Shown here: piece by piece, positions 14,799 through 23,986 of the stretch
Layout: each line of letters opens with the position of its first letter
Position numbering within the stretch: position 1 is the first letter of the stretch
Assembly: GCA_023387635.1 (NCBI GenBank)
Contig: JAEWHU010000264.1
Coordinates: 1 to 25,841 of the forward strand
Reading direction: 5' to 3'
DNA length: 25,841 nt
Source: Bacillota bacterium
Lineage (GTDB): Bacteria > Bacillota > Clostridia > Lachnospirales > Lachnospiraceae
The notes under the pieces: generated by a model
The model's database searches: none
What the model was told of the DNA's origin: nothing
Seen by the model: only the letters and a program-made list of their open reading frames with translations
Translations under genes and position numbers: made by a program

Positions 14799-17753
14799 AT
14801 GATAAATAATGGCTTGAAGGCTTTTGTTGCAATAGCCACAACGATAACCATTGTAACAGGTAGTGTGTCAGTATATGCAAATTCGAAAAAGGATTTTGAA
14901 TTAGTTGATACAAGTACACCTAGTGATGTTATATATACCAATGAAATGATAGGTAATAATTACACTATGGCTAGTAAAAAATATACAACAAAACTGTATG
15001 AAGGAGATATAGTTGAAGTTGTTATCGATAATGCTTATGTTGGAGATAAGGAGAAACTTACGAAAGAGAATTACGAATATAAGAATGAAGTTGTAGATTT
15101 AAAGATTGGGGATACTGCTACTATAGAAATCAATGCCCCAATGGCAGGAAGATATTATTTAAGTTTCGACTATTTGACTTATACGGATTCTATTATACCA
15201 GTCGAATTTGTTTTATCTTTAAATGGAGAGGTACCTTTTTACGAAGCAAGACGCGTTAGTTTTGAAAGTACTTGGATAGATAATGAAGAAAAATCATATG
15301 ACAGATACGGGAATGAAATTGTTTCAGTTCCGAATAAGTTAATAAAATGGGAAAATAAATTTTTTATTGATGCTAGTTATAGAAACTCTATTCCTTTTGA
15401 AATTGAATTAAAAGAAGGGAAGAATGAGTTAAAGATTGATGTAACCGAAGGAAGTTTTTTGCTTGGGAATTTGTATCTATCGGGAGAAGTAGCAATACCA
15501 GAATATGAAAAAGCAGTGGCAATGGATGGAGATGTTGGTATTACTATAGAGGGTGAAGATATAGATTATAGGAATGATTCCTCCATAAGAGCAACCAATG
15601 AATATGACACATTCCTTACTCCGTATAGTACTACGAAAAAGGTGATGAACGTTATTGATTCTGCTTCGTTTAAGGATGCGGGGCAAACAATTACATATAA
15701 ATTTAATGCCAATCAAGCTGGTTATTATAATATAGGTTTCACCTATAGACAGATTGATAAAGCAGATTTTCCTGTCTTTTTAGATATAAGAATTGACGGT
15801 GAAATCCCAAATACCTTAATGAAGGAATATCCATTTCATTACACCAAAGATTATACTAACTTAGTATTAAAAGACAAGGACAATGATTGTATCGCAGTTT
15901 ATCTGACTGAAGGTGAACATGAAATTTCACTTACTATTAATATGGATAATATCCGCCATGTACTAGAGGCAGTAGACCGTATTATGAGTGAAATCAATGA
16001 TTTAGCATTAGAAATTACAAAAGTAGCGGGAAAAAATAAAGATAAATATAGAGATTTAGACATTGTAAAGTATATACCAGATGTAAAAGAACGCTTAATT
16101 AACTGGGCAAACCAACTAGATACTTTACAAGAAACCGTTAGAATATATAATCCTGAAGCGAAAAAGATAGCAGCATTTTCTGCTATGAGTGTTGCTTCTC
16201 AAAGGCTAAGAAGCTTAGCAAAAGAACCTAATAGACTTCCGTATCGAATTGATGAATTAGCACAAAGTACAAATTCGGTGATTCAATATTTAGCTAACCT
16301 AATAGATGTACTAAATAAAAATGCTATTGCCATTGATAAGGTATACATGTTTCAAAAAGACTTTGAACTCCCAAAGGGTGAAGGTTTTTTAAAAAGTATA
16401 GTACTTAATTTACAAAGATTTTTAAATTCTTTTAACAACCAGGCTTATTCGATATCGAACTCAAATCCTGAACATTTACAAGTATGGGTAAATCGATCTA
16501 GACAACATGTAGAAGTACTTCAAAAATTAATTGATGAAAGTTTTACACCAAGTACTGGTATTAAAGTTGATGTATCCATTATGCCAGATCAGAATAAGCT
16601 TATCCTTTCTAATGCATCTGGGGATGCACCTGATGTAGCCGCTTCCATTAACTATGCCATCCCTTTTGAGCTTGGAATTAGAGGAGCTATTAAAGATATT
16701 ACAGAGTTTGATGGATATTCTGAAGTTCTATCAAGAACAGTAGACGGATTACACATACCTGCAACCATAGGGGATGGAATCTACGCTGTTCCTGAAACAA
16801 TAAATTTTTGGGTTCTATATTATAGAAGTGATATTTTAGATAAACTTGGTCTGAAAGTTCCAGAAACAATGGAAGATGTTAAAAAAATGCTTCCCGAGCT
16901 TCAAATGAGAGGTTTGAACTTTTATTATCCAACAGCGGGTATGGTTGCATTAAAAACCTTTCATGGAACAACACCTTTATTGTTTCAACATGGTGCAACT
17001 TTGTATGACAAAACAGCAGGGAACACAGCTATCAATAGCGATGCAGCAATTAAGGGTTTAACAGAATTAACAGAACTATTTACTATATATAACTTGCCAT
17101 CAGATGTACCAAGTTTTTATCAGCATTTTCGTAATGGAGATATGCCAATTGGTATTGGGGAATATAACATGTATAACCTACTGACAAATGCTGCTCCTGA
17201 AATTGCGAATAATTGGGATATCGCACTAGTGCCTGGTATTGAAAATGAAAACAAAGAAATTATGCGTTATTCTTCTGGTGGTGCAGAAAGCCTCGTTATC
17301 TTTAAGAGTACAACAGAAAGAGAAAACATGGCTTGGGAATACATAAAATGGTGGACTTCAAAAGAAACACAAGTAGAGTATGGTCTAACGCTGCAAACAA
17401 CTTATGGTAGTGAGTACATATGGAATTCAGCTAATACAGAAGCTTTCAATGAATTACCTTGGAAGAGTGATGATAAAAAAGTCATAATGGAACAAACAAA
17501 GTGGATGCTTGAATCACCAAGAATTCTTGGTACCTATATGCTTGAAAGAGAGATTAGTGATACATATAACAAAGTAGTTATATGGGGTAAAGATTTAAGA
17601 ATTACAGTAGACTCTTCTATTAAAAGGGTTAATAGGGAAACAAAGAGAAAGTTAACTGAATTTGGTTATCTATCCCAGGATGGTGAGGTATTAAAAGAAT
17701 ATATTGTTCCTACGATTGACATTGTCCGTGACATATTACATGGGGAAGAATAG
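14799..17753 (+). CDS. Giant ABC solute-binding protein with extra N-terminal beta modules
   Basis: A 984-residue secreted sugar-binding protein. A signal peptide (about 1-27) ends SVSVYA with no lipobox cysteine. Two beta-sandwich-like modules follow: about 45-230 (MAGRYYLSFDYLTY, KEGKNELKIDVTEG) and about 245-385 (IEGEDIDYR, YKFNANQAGYYNIGFTYRQ, TEGEHEISLTINMD), reminiscent of CBM6/35-type folds. A helical stretch spans about 385-545. The family-1 binding module starts near 558 (LQVWVNRSRQHVEVLQKLID) and shows DAPDVA, YAVPETINFWVLYYRSDIL, YPTAGM, FRNGDMPIGIGEYN and AWEYIKWWTSKETQ. Typical members are about 430 residues. The start at 14799 has GGAGGGG 6 nt upstream; the ATG at 14784 overlaps that site. 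It is the first gene of the operon, 13 nt before the permease genes. The substrate is unknown; a plant oligosaccharide is inferred from the GH43 neighbours. Confidence 0.88.
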   Translation: MINNGLKAFVAIATTITIVTGSVSVYANSKKDFELVDTSTPSDVIYTNEMIGNNYTMASKKYTTKLYEGDIVEVVIDNAYVGDKEKLTKENYEYKNEVVDLKIGDTATIEINAPMAGRYYLSFDYLTYTDSIIPVEFVLSLNGEVPFYEARRVSFESTWIDNEEKSYDRYGNEIVSVPNKLIKWENKFFIDASYRNSIPFEIELKEGKNELKIDVTEGSFLLGNLYLSGEVAIPEYEKAVAMDGDVGITIEGEDIDYRNDSSIRATNEYDTFLTPYSTTKKVMNVIDSASFKDAGQTITYKFNANQAGYYNIGFTYRQIDKADFPVFLDIRIDGEIPNTLMKEYPFHYTKDYTNLVLKDKDNDCIAVYLTEGEHEISLTINMDNIRHVLEAVDRIMSEINDLALEITKVAGKNKDKYRDLDIVKYIPDVKERLINWANQLDTLQETVRIYNPEAKKIAAFSAMSVASQRLRSLAKEPNRLPYRIDELAQSTNSVIQYLANLIDVLNKNAIAIDKVYMFQKDFELPKGEGFLKSIVLNLQRFLNSFNNQAYSISNSNPEHLQVWVNRSRQHVEVLQKLIDESFTPSTGIKVDVSIMPDQNKLILSNASGDAPDVAASINYAIPFELGIRGAIKDITEFDGYSEVLSRTVDGLHIPATIGDGIYAVPETINFWVLYYRSDILDKLGLKVPETMEDVKKMLPELQMRGLNFYYPTAGMVALKTFHGTTPLLFQHGATLYDKTAGNTAINSDAAIKGLTELTELFTIYNLPSDVPSFYQHFRNGDMPIGIGEYNMYNLLTNAAPEIANNWDIALVPGIENENKEIMRYSSGGAESLVIFKSTTERENMAWEYIKWWTSKETQVEYGLTLQTTYGSEYIWNSANTEAFNELPWKSDDKKVIMEQTKWMLESPRILGTYMLEREISDTYNKVVIWGKDLRITVDSSIKRVNRETKRKLTEFGYLSQDGEVLKEYIVPTIDIVRDILHGEE

Positions 17754-17766
17754 GGGGCTTAAGAAT

Positions 17767-18672
17767 ATGAATAAGAACAAAATTAAGAGTAGAGAAAATA
17801 GTAATAAAAATGCATACATATTTTTAACACCCTATCTACTACTTTTTATCACTTTTATATTAATACCAACACTAATTGCAATAGGCTTATCCTTTACTAA
17901 CTTTAATACCATAGAAAGACCTGATTTTGTTGGGTTTATGAATTATATAAATTTAATAACCCAAGATGAGATATTCATGCAATATGTATTGCCTAAAACG
18001 GTTACGTATGCCCTTATTGTTGGACCTGGTGGTTATGTATTATCTTTTTTGTTAGCATGGGCACTTGCTCAGTTAACCAAATGGCCAAGAGCAATCTTAG
18101 CTACCATATTATATTCGCCCTCCATTACATCTGGTGTTGCAATGACAGTCTTATGGAAGATAATCTTTAGTGGAGATCAGACAGGATACCTAAATTCATG
18201 GTTAATAAGAATTGGTGTCATTACAGATCCGATTAAGTGGTTAATTGATGCTAGATTTTTATTACCGATTATTATTATGGTTGCTTTATGGAGTAGTATG
18301 GGATTCGGTTTTTTAGCTATTCTTGCAGGTATCCTTAACTCAGATGAAACTTTATATGAAGCAGCGGCGATTGATGGAGTGAAAAATCGTTTTCAAGAAA
18401 TGATTTATATAACAATACCTACTATGAAACCGCAAATGTTATTTGCCGCAGTTATGACTATTGTAGGTGCTTTCCAAAATGGGTCCATTGGTGTGCAATT
18501 AACAGGTGCAAACCCGACTCCTGGTTATGCGGGACAGTTAATCGTAAATCATATTGAAGATTATGGTTTTATAAGGTATGAGATGGGATATGCAGCTACG
18601 GTTTCGGTAGCATTACTTGGTATCGTTTATTTATTCTCAACAATATCAAAGAGATTATTTAAAGAAGATTAG
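17767..18672 (+). CDS. Sugar ABC transporter permease, MalF/LacF type (pair 1)
   Basis: A 301-residue inner-membrane permease of the CUT1 carbohydrate importer class. The first span is at about 16-40 (IFLTPYLLLFITFILIP). The binding-protein-dependent transport domain follows with about five further spans. The EAA loop that docks the ATPase is YEAAAIDGVKNRFQEM (197-212), followed by ITIPTMKP. The start at 17767 is chosen: AGGGGG lies just before it and overlaps the stop of the binding-protein gene. A TTG at 17704 in the same frame would overlap the previous gene by 50 nt and add unconserved residues. It pairs with the next gene. No ATPase gene is present in the window. Confidence 0.92.
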   Translation: MNKNKIKSRENSNKNAYIFLTPYLLLFITFILIPTLIAIGLSFTNFNTIERPDFVGFMNYINLITQDEIFMQYVLPKTVTYALIVGPGGYVLSFLLAWALAQLTKWPRAILATILYSPSITSGVAMTVLWKIIFSGDQTGYLNSWLIRIGVITDPIKWLIDARFLLPIIIMVALWSSMGFGFLAILAGILNSDETLYEAAAIDGVKNRFQEMIYITIPTMKPQMLFAAVMTIVGAFQNGSIGVQLTGANPTPGYAGQLIVNHIEDYGFIRYEMGYAATVSVALLGIVYLFSTISKRLFKED

Positions 18673-18686
18673 AAAGGAGGATAATC

Positions 18687-19559
18687 ATGGCTGGTTATAA
18701 AGGAAGTAAAATAAATCCACAAAGATTTGAACGTGGTCAATTAAAAATACTATTAATTATTATGCCACTTGTTTTATTCATGTTGTTACCTATTGTTTTT
18801 ATTTTCAGTCACGCATTTAAACCAATTGAAGAATTGTTTTCATATCCTCCAAGGTTTTTGGTTGCAAGACCAACGATGGAAAACTTTTCTAAATTATTAA
18901 AATCTGCAAGGACCTCTGCAATTCCTATGAGTCGTTATGTTTTTAATACGGTGCTTGTTACTACTTCTGTGGTATTTAGCTCAGTAGTAATATCAACACT
19001 AGCAGGATTTGCATTATCAAAACTTAGGTTTAGAGGAAAGTATGTATTAATGGAAATAAATAATGCTGCTCTAATGTTTGTTCCGGTAGCAGTAATGATT
19101 CCTAGGTATTTAACAATTGATGCAATTGGAATTAAAGATACTTATTTAGCACTAATATTACCTTTGATATCAATGCCGGTTTGTTTATTCCTTATTAAGC
19201 AATTTATTGATCAGGTACCAGATGCCTTGATTGAAGCAGCTTACATAGACGGTGCTAGTGATTTAAAAGTATATCGTTCTATAATATTACCCTTAATAAA
19301 GCCTGCTATTGCTACAGGTGCTATGCTAGCGTTTCAAACAGCTTGGGGAGACATTTCTAGTTCTATTTACTATGTTAGTCATGAAGGATTAAGGACATTG
19401 CCCTTTTATATGAATACTCTAACCAGTGCAAATGGTACTATAGCAGGTCAAGGTATTGCAGCCGCCGCCGCCCTAATCATGTTTATACCAAACCTTGTTT
19501 TATTTATAATATTACAACGTAATGTTATGAATACTATGGCACATTCAGGAATTAAATAA
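18687..19559 (+). CDS. Sugar ABC transporter permease, MalG type (pair 1)
   Basis: A 290-residue CUT1 permease, partner of the preceding protein. The first span is at about 19-42, then NTVLVTTSVVFSSVVIS, the usual STLAGFALSKLRFRGK segment and further spans. The EAA loop is IEAAYIDGASDLKVYRSIILP (about 182-202). AAAGGAGG lies just before the ATG, and the gap from the previous gene is 14 nt, so translation is coupled. The protein keeps the family length. Confidence 0.93.
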   Translation: MAGYKGSKINPQRFERGQLKILLIIMPLVLFMLLPIVFIFSHAFKPIEELFSYPPRFLVARPTMENFSKLLKSARTSAIPMSRYVFNTVLVTTSVVFSSVVISTLAGFALSKLRFRGKYVLMEINNAALMFVPVAVMIPRYLTIDAIGIKDTYLALILPLISMPVCLFLIKQFIDQVPDALIEAAYIDGASDLKVYRSIILPLIKPAIATGAMLAFQTAWGDISSSIYYVSHEGLRTLPFYMNTLTSANGTIAGQGIAAAAALIMFIPNLVLFIILQRNVMNTMAHSGIK

Positions 19560-19587
19560 TTCGGTTAGAGCAAAATTAGGAGGTAGC

Positions 19588-21645
19588 ATGATGAATTCCT
19601 TGCATCATAGATTAACTGGCAAATGGAAAAGGCGAAGTCAGTTCGTATTAATTTGTTTCATTATAATTATTTTATTAAAAAGTCAGACAGCTTTTGCGGA
19701 TACACCATATAAGACGTATACAGAAGGTGGATATTTGGGAGTAACAGAAACACAAACAGCTTATACGCCACTTACTTCTATCACTAAAATAGGGGATTAT
19801 TCATTTAAAAATGCGTCGGATATGAAGATTACAAAAGACGATGAAATATACATAGCAGATACAGAAGGAAAACGAATATTAGTATCTGATGTTTGGGGGA
19901 ATTTAATTAAGATATATGGAGAAGGTGTTTTAACGAGTCCAGTAGGTATTTTTGTTACACCAGAAAAATATTTATACGTTGCTGATAAAAATGCAGGTAA
20001 AATAGTTGTATTTAATCCAGAAGGAGATGTTGTAAAAGAATATACAAAGCCAACCCATCCTTTGTATGGTGGAGATATGAATTTTAAACCACAAAAACTT
20101 GCGGTCGATGGAAAAGGTATTATGTATATTATATGTGAGGGTAATACCAATGGTATTGTTCAGATAAGCCCTACTGAGGGAGGAACATTTTTAGGCTATT
20201 TTGGTACCAATACCACATCGCTTAACTTTTTTAACATATTCCGAAGAATGATATTATCTGAAGAGCAACTTGCTAAATTACCTAGAAATCTTCCAAAGAC
20301 ACCATTTAATTTAACCATAGATGATAAAGGTTTAATTTATACGGTAACCCAAGGTGATTCTCAGGCTTTAAGAAAATTAAATGTAGCAGGAAAAAATCTA
20401 TTAGAACCTGTATACGATGATGATTTACCAGCAGCAGTTGCGGTTGGTAACTATGAGAATATTTATTCCGTATCAGAACAAGGTTACATATTTGAATACA
20501 ATAAAGACGGAAGTTTATTATTTGTATTTGGTGGTAAAGACTCTGGGCGTTTAAGAATTGGATTGTTCCAACGAGCGGTTGCTATTGGGGTTGATAAAAG
20601 TAATAATCTGTATGTGCTAGATCAAGAAAAGAATGAAATACAGGTATTTCAAACCACAGAATTTACTGATTTAGTACATGAAGCTCTGCAATTGTATCAA
20701 AATGGTAAATATACAGAAAGTAAAGAACCATTAAATAAAATTATTGAGATGAATAGTATATTTGACTATGCCAATTTAGCTATGGGGCAGGCCCTTTTGC
20801 AGGAAGAAAACTATACTGGATCACTAAAGTTTTTTAGAATGGCTGGGTATGTTACTGGTTACTCCGATGCATTTTGGGAAGTGAGAAATGTTTGGCTTAG
20901 AGAAAATATTGTTAGTGCAATTGGAATTGTACTTCTATTATATATCATTACCAAAATAATTCAGTATTTACAAAGAAAAAGAAGGTTATTTAATCCAGTG
21001 ATAAAGTGCATCCGCAAAGTTACTGATAACATTACCATACATAGGATGAATTATATGTGGTATTTTATGAAACACCCAATTGATGGTTGTTATGGAGTAA
21101 AGAGGCAGAATAAAGCTTCTTATCTCTCCTCAAATATACTATTATCCTTGTTCATCATAATTAATCTGTTTAATAAATATGGTTCAGGTTTTATATTAAA
21201 GTCAGCATCTGATGGAAGATATGATATTTTTGGGGATGTTATTAATATCATTGCAATATTTGTACTATGTACAGTTTGCTCTTATTTAGTAAGTACAATT
21301 AGCGATGGCGAGGGTACATTAAAACAACTATATTCAGCTTATGTTTATTCATTAGCTCCATATATTGTCTTAAAACCGTTTATTATATTACTTAGTAATG
21401 TAATTACTTTAAATGAAAAATTTATAGTTCAATTTGCTAATTTTATTATGTATTCATGGATTATTGTATTATTATTTATGGCAATTAAAGAAGTGAATAA
21501 CTATTCAGTTAGAGAAACTGTTCGAATTATTTTCTTAACAATATTCTGTGTTTTAATTGCTTTACTATTATTATTTATATTATATGTACTGATTTCACAA
21601 GTTACTGATTTCATTCAGTCCATTTGGGGAGAGGTGGTGTATTGA
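19588..21645 (+). CDS. NHL-propeller, TPR-like and Yip1-type membrane protein
   Basis: A 685-residue protein of unrecognised function. A signal peptide (about 16-37, ending TAFA) exports residues 38-440. Residues about 60-355 contain NHL-like blades (DEIYIADTEGKRILVSD, YLYVADKNAGKIVVFNPEG, NLYVLDQEKNEIQVFQ). A TPR-like helical pair lies at about 360-425 (EALQLYQNGKYTESKEPLNKI in two pieces, then NYTGSLKFFRMAG). One span at about 440-460 is followed by a basic segment and a Yip1-type domain with about five spans (MKHPIDGCYGVKRQ at 494-507, then hydrophobic segments to 670). It is encoded between two permease pairs, so a part in transporter assembly, substrate capture or envelope sensing is likely but unproven. 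AGGAGG precedes two adjacent ATGs (19588 and 19591), either of which may be the start. Confidence 0.8.
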   Translation: MMNSLHHRLTGKWKRRSQFVLICFIIIILLKSQTAFADTPYKTYTEGGYLGVTETQTAYTPLTSITKIGDYSFKNASDMKITKDDEIYIADTEGKRILVSDVWGNLIKIYGEGVLTSPVGIFVTPEKYLYVADKNAGKIVVFNPEGDVVKEYTKPTHPLYGGDMNFKPQKLAVDGKGIMYIICEGNTNGIVQISPTEGGTFLGYFGTNTTSLNFFNIFRRMILSEEQLAKLPRNLPKTPFNLTIDDKGLIYTVTQGDSQALRKLNVAGKNLLEPVYDDDLPAAVAVGNYENIYSVSEQGYIFEYNKDGSLLFVFGGKDSGRLRIGLFQRAVAIGVDKSNNLYVLDQEKNEIQVFQTTEFTDLVHEALQLYQNGKYTESKEPLNKIIEMNSIFDYANLAMGQALLQEENYTGSLKFFRMAGYVTGYSDAFWEVRNVWLRENIVSAIGIVLLLYIITKIIQYLQRKRRLFNPVIKCIRKVTDNITIHRMNYMWYFMKHPIDGCYGVKRQNKASYLSSNILLSLFIIINLFNKYGSGFILKSASDGRYDIFGDVINIIAIFVLCTVCSYLVSTISDGEGTLKQLYSAYVYSLAPYIVLKPFIILLSNVITLNEKFIVQFANFIMYSWIIVLLFMAIKEVNNYSVRETVRIIFLTIFCVLIALLLLFILYVLISQVTDFIQSIWGEVVY

Positions 21646-21646
21646 T

Positions 21647-23986
21647 TTGAAAATAGTTAAAAAATTACTGAATAAAAGATATTTTCTCTGTGTGTCATTT
21701 TTAACGGTAGGTGTATTTAGTGCATTCTTTCTGATAAATAATAAGAGTGAGGTAAAAGCACTACAAGGCAAAATCGATCCCAGCTTGCAAAAAGTGAACT
21801 ATAAAGCTTTAAACACCATTGACATGAAAAATGATTCCATTATTAAATCTGAAATTATTGTGAATGATAATTTGCCCGGGGATGCTATTATACAAAAACC
21901 AAATGGCGTTATAAAAGAACATACATTAATAGCAGAGAATTCATCTTTTGAACTATATTTTCTTGAAGAATCATTATCGATTATAGTAAGAGATAAAAGT
22001 ACGGGTGCAATTATGGAATCCATTGTACAAGAAGATGATGGTAAAAGTAATGCAACTTGGCAATCTTTTATGAAGTCTGGTATCGTCCTTCAAGTGTTAA
22101 AGGGGATTAATATTGTTCCTACTACAGTTGATGTAAGAGAAGCGAAAAAACAGGTAACAATTACTGAGAATGGTTTTATTGCCAACCTTACTTTTGACAA
22201 ATATGGGATAGAACTACAATTAAGGGTAAGTTTAGGTGAAGAAGGTATTGTTGTTGAGATACCAAATGAATCAATTATGGAAAATTCAGAGGAATATAAG
22301 ATAGGAGAAATTTACGTATATCCATTCCTTGGTAATACCTATTTGGGTGAACGAAATGGTTATATGTTTATACCAGATGGCAATGGTGCATTAATTTATT
22401 TAGAAGATAATGAAGGTAGATTTTCCTCATGTTTTTCTCAATATGTATATGGTATGAATGTGGGACTTGAAGAAGCTTATACCTTATCCTTATTATGGGA
22501 CACCTTCCAGACGGTAAATGAAGCAGATAAAATTATGGCTCCAGTTTTTGGAATGGTGCATATTGATACAAAGTTTGGGTATTTAGGAATCATAGAAAGT
22601 GGTGATTACAGCGCCAAAATTGAAGCATATCCAAATGGTGCATACACAGATTATAACTGGATTGGTTCAAAATTTATATTAAGACAGATCTATACACAAC
22701 CAACAGGTAATCGAGAAGGTTCCATTGTTACCATTCAAGCAAAGAGGAATGAGTTTGATATAAGAGTTAGATATAATTTTGTAGAAGGTGAAAATGCAGA
22801 TTATGCTGGACTTGCAAACAACTTCCGTAATTATCTACTTGAAACTGATTCAGTAAAAAAAGGACAGGATGACTTTAAAATTCGTCTTGATTTTCTTGGT
22901 ATTGATAAAGAACCATGGATGATATTTAAAAAAAATGTTGTCATGACTACAGTTGATGATATTAGAGAAATATATGCCGATCTTTTAGATTACGGGGTGA
23001 CAGATATTATGTCAATTTATAAAGGTTGGCAAAAAAATGGTATCAATGCGGTTCCAATTACGAAATTTAAAGCAGATAAAGATATTGGTGGAAATAAAGA
23101 ATTAACCAAATTAATAAAAGATACAAAAGATTTAGGAATTGATTTTTATTTGTATCAAGATACCCTTAGAGTTAATCCAGATTTAAGTAATGCTAATTTT
23201 GGTATTATGAAACAGATTACAAAACGTGTATATGAAGAATGGGCATATAAGTATGTGTTTGAGAAATTCAGATACCTAACTCCAACTCGTAGTATGGAGA
23301 ATATAGAAGCTTCTATGAAATCTTATAGTAAGAATGATGTTTCTAATATTGCATTAAGTGGTATTACTAATATTTTATTTACTTATACCAATAAGGGAAT
23401 TGTTTATGGAAGGACTAACACAGCGGACACCTATGAAAATGCAGTTTTAAACATAAATGATGAGTTAAACCTAGTGATGGAAAAACCATTGTACTATTTA
23501 TGGAAGTATACAGATGCTATTTATGATATGCCGGTTTCTTCTTCTAATTATATTTTTACCGATGAAGAAGTGCCATTTTTATCAATTGCGTTAAAGGGAA
23601 TCATCCCAATGTATGCTGAGTATACGAATTTTGAAGCAAACAAGCAAGAATTCTTTTTACAATTAATTGAAATGGGTATAAATCCTTCTTTCTATATTAC
23701 TTATGAAGATCCTAGCAAGTTGCAGTATACTTTTTCTTCTGATATTTATAGTTCCAAGTACAGTGTTTACAAGGACGCTATTACTACATATTACAACGAA
23801 CTAAAGGAAGTAAACGAAAAAGTAAAAGGTTCTTATATTATAGATCACAACCAATATGCAAATGGTGTTACAGTGGTTACTTATGATAATGGTGTCAAGG
23901 TGTATGTTAACTACAATACAAATGCAACAGTTTTAGTGGATGGTTATGAGATAAACCCTATGTCATATAAGGTAGGTGAGAGATGA
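21647..23986 (+). CDS. Membrane-anchored DUF5696-type protein, glycoside-hydrolase-like
   Basis: A 779-residue exported protein. The N-terminal hydrophobic segment (about 11-31) is a signal or anchor without a lipobox. Residues about 95-380 look like a beta-sandwich (FELYFLEESLSIIVRDK, YMFIPDGNGALIYLED). Residues about 430-700 look like a (beta/alpha)8 barrel: VDDIREIYADLLDYGVTDIM, YKGWQKNG, LIKDTKDLGIDFYLYQD, PFLSIALKGIIPMYAEYTN. A C-terminal beta part ends GVKVYVNYN. This layout matches several glycoside hydrolase clans and the DUF5696 family. Candidate acidic residues include D499 and D505; no catalytic pair can be assigned. The start is TTG at 21647 with GAGGTGG 9 nt upstream, one base after the previous stop. 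The stop overlaps the next ATG. It is probably a helper hydrolase or binding factor of the transporter. Confidence 0.75.
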   Translation: MKIVKKLLNKRYFLCVSFLTVGVFSAFFLINNKSEVKALQGKIDPSLQKVNYKALNTIDMKNDSIIKSEIIVNDNLPGDAIIQKPNGVIKEHTLIAENSSFELYFLEESLSIIVRDKSTGAIMESIVQEDDGKSNATWQSFMKSGIVLQVLKGINIVPTTVDVREAKKQVTITENGFIANLTFDKYGIELQLRVSLGEEGIVVEIPNESIMENSEEYKIGEIYVYPFLGNTYLGERNGYMFIPDGNGALIYLEDNEGRFSSCFSQYVYGMNVGLEEAYTLSLLWDTFQTVNEADKIMAPVFGMVHIDTKFGYLGIIESGDYSAKIEAYPNGAYTDYNWIGSKFILRQIYTQPTGNREGSIVTIQAKRNEFDIRVRYNFVEGENADYAGLANNFRNYLLETDSVKKGQDDFKIRLDFLGIDKEPWMIFKKNVVMTTVDDIREIYADLLDYGVTDIMSIYKGWQKNGINAVPITKFKADKDIGGNKELTKLIKDTKDLGIDFYLYQDTLRVNPDLSNANFGIMKQITKRVYEEWAYKYVFEKFRYLTPTRSMENIEASMKSYSKNDVSNIALSGITNILFTYTNKGIVYGRTNTADTYENAVLNINDELNLVMEKPLYYLWKYTDAIYDMPVSSSNYIFTDEEVPFLSIALKGIIPMYAEYTNFEANKQEFFLQLIEMGINPSFYITYEDPSKLQYTFSSDIYSSKYSVYKDAITTYYNELKEVNEKVKGSYIIDHNQYANGVTVVTYDNGVKVYVNYNTNATVLVDGYEINPMSYKVGER

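Noticed and set aside
17704..17766. TTG start for the first permease inside the binding-protein gene
   Set aside because: A 50-nt overlap, unconserved residues, and a good ribosome site for the ATG at 17767.
19797..20150. Antisense 117-residue reading frame within the propeller gene
   Set aside because: No ribosome site or recognisable domain; it is a shadow of a strongly coding sense frame.
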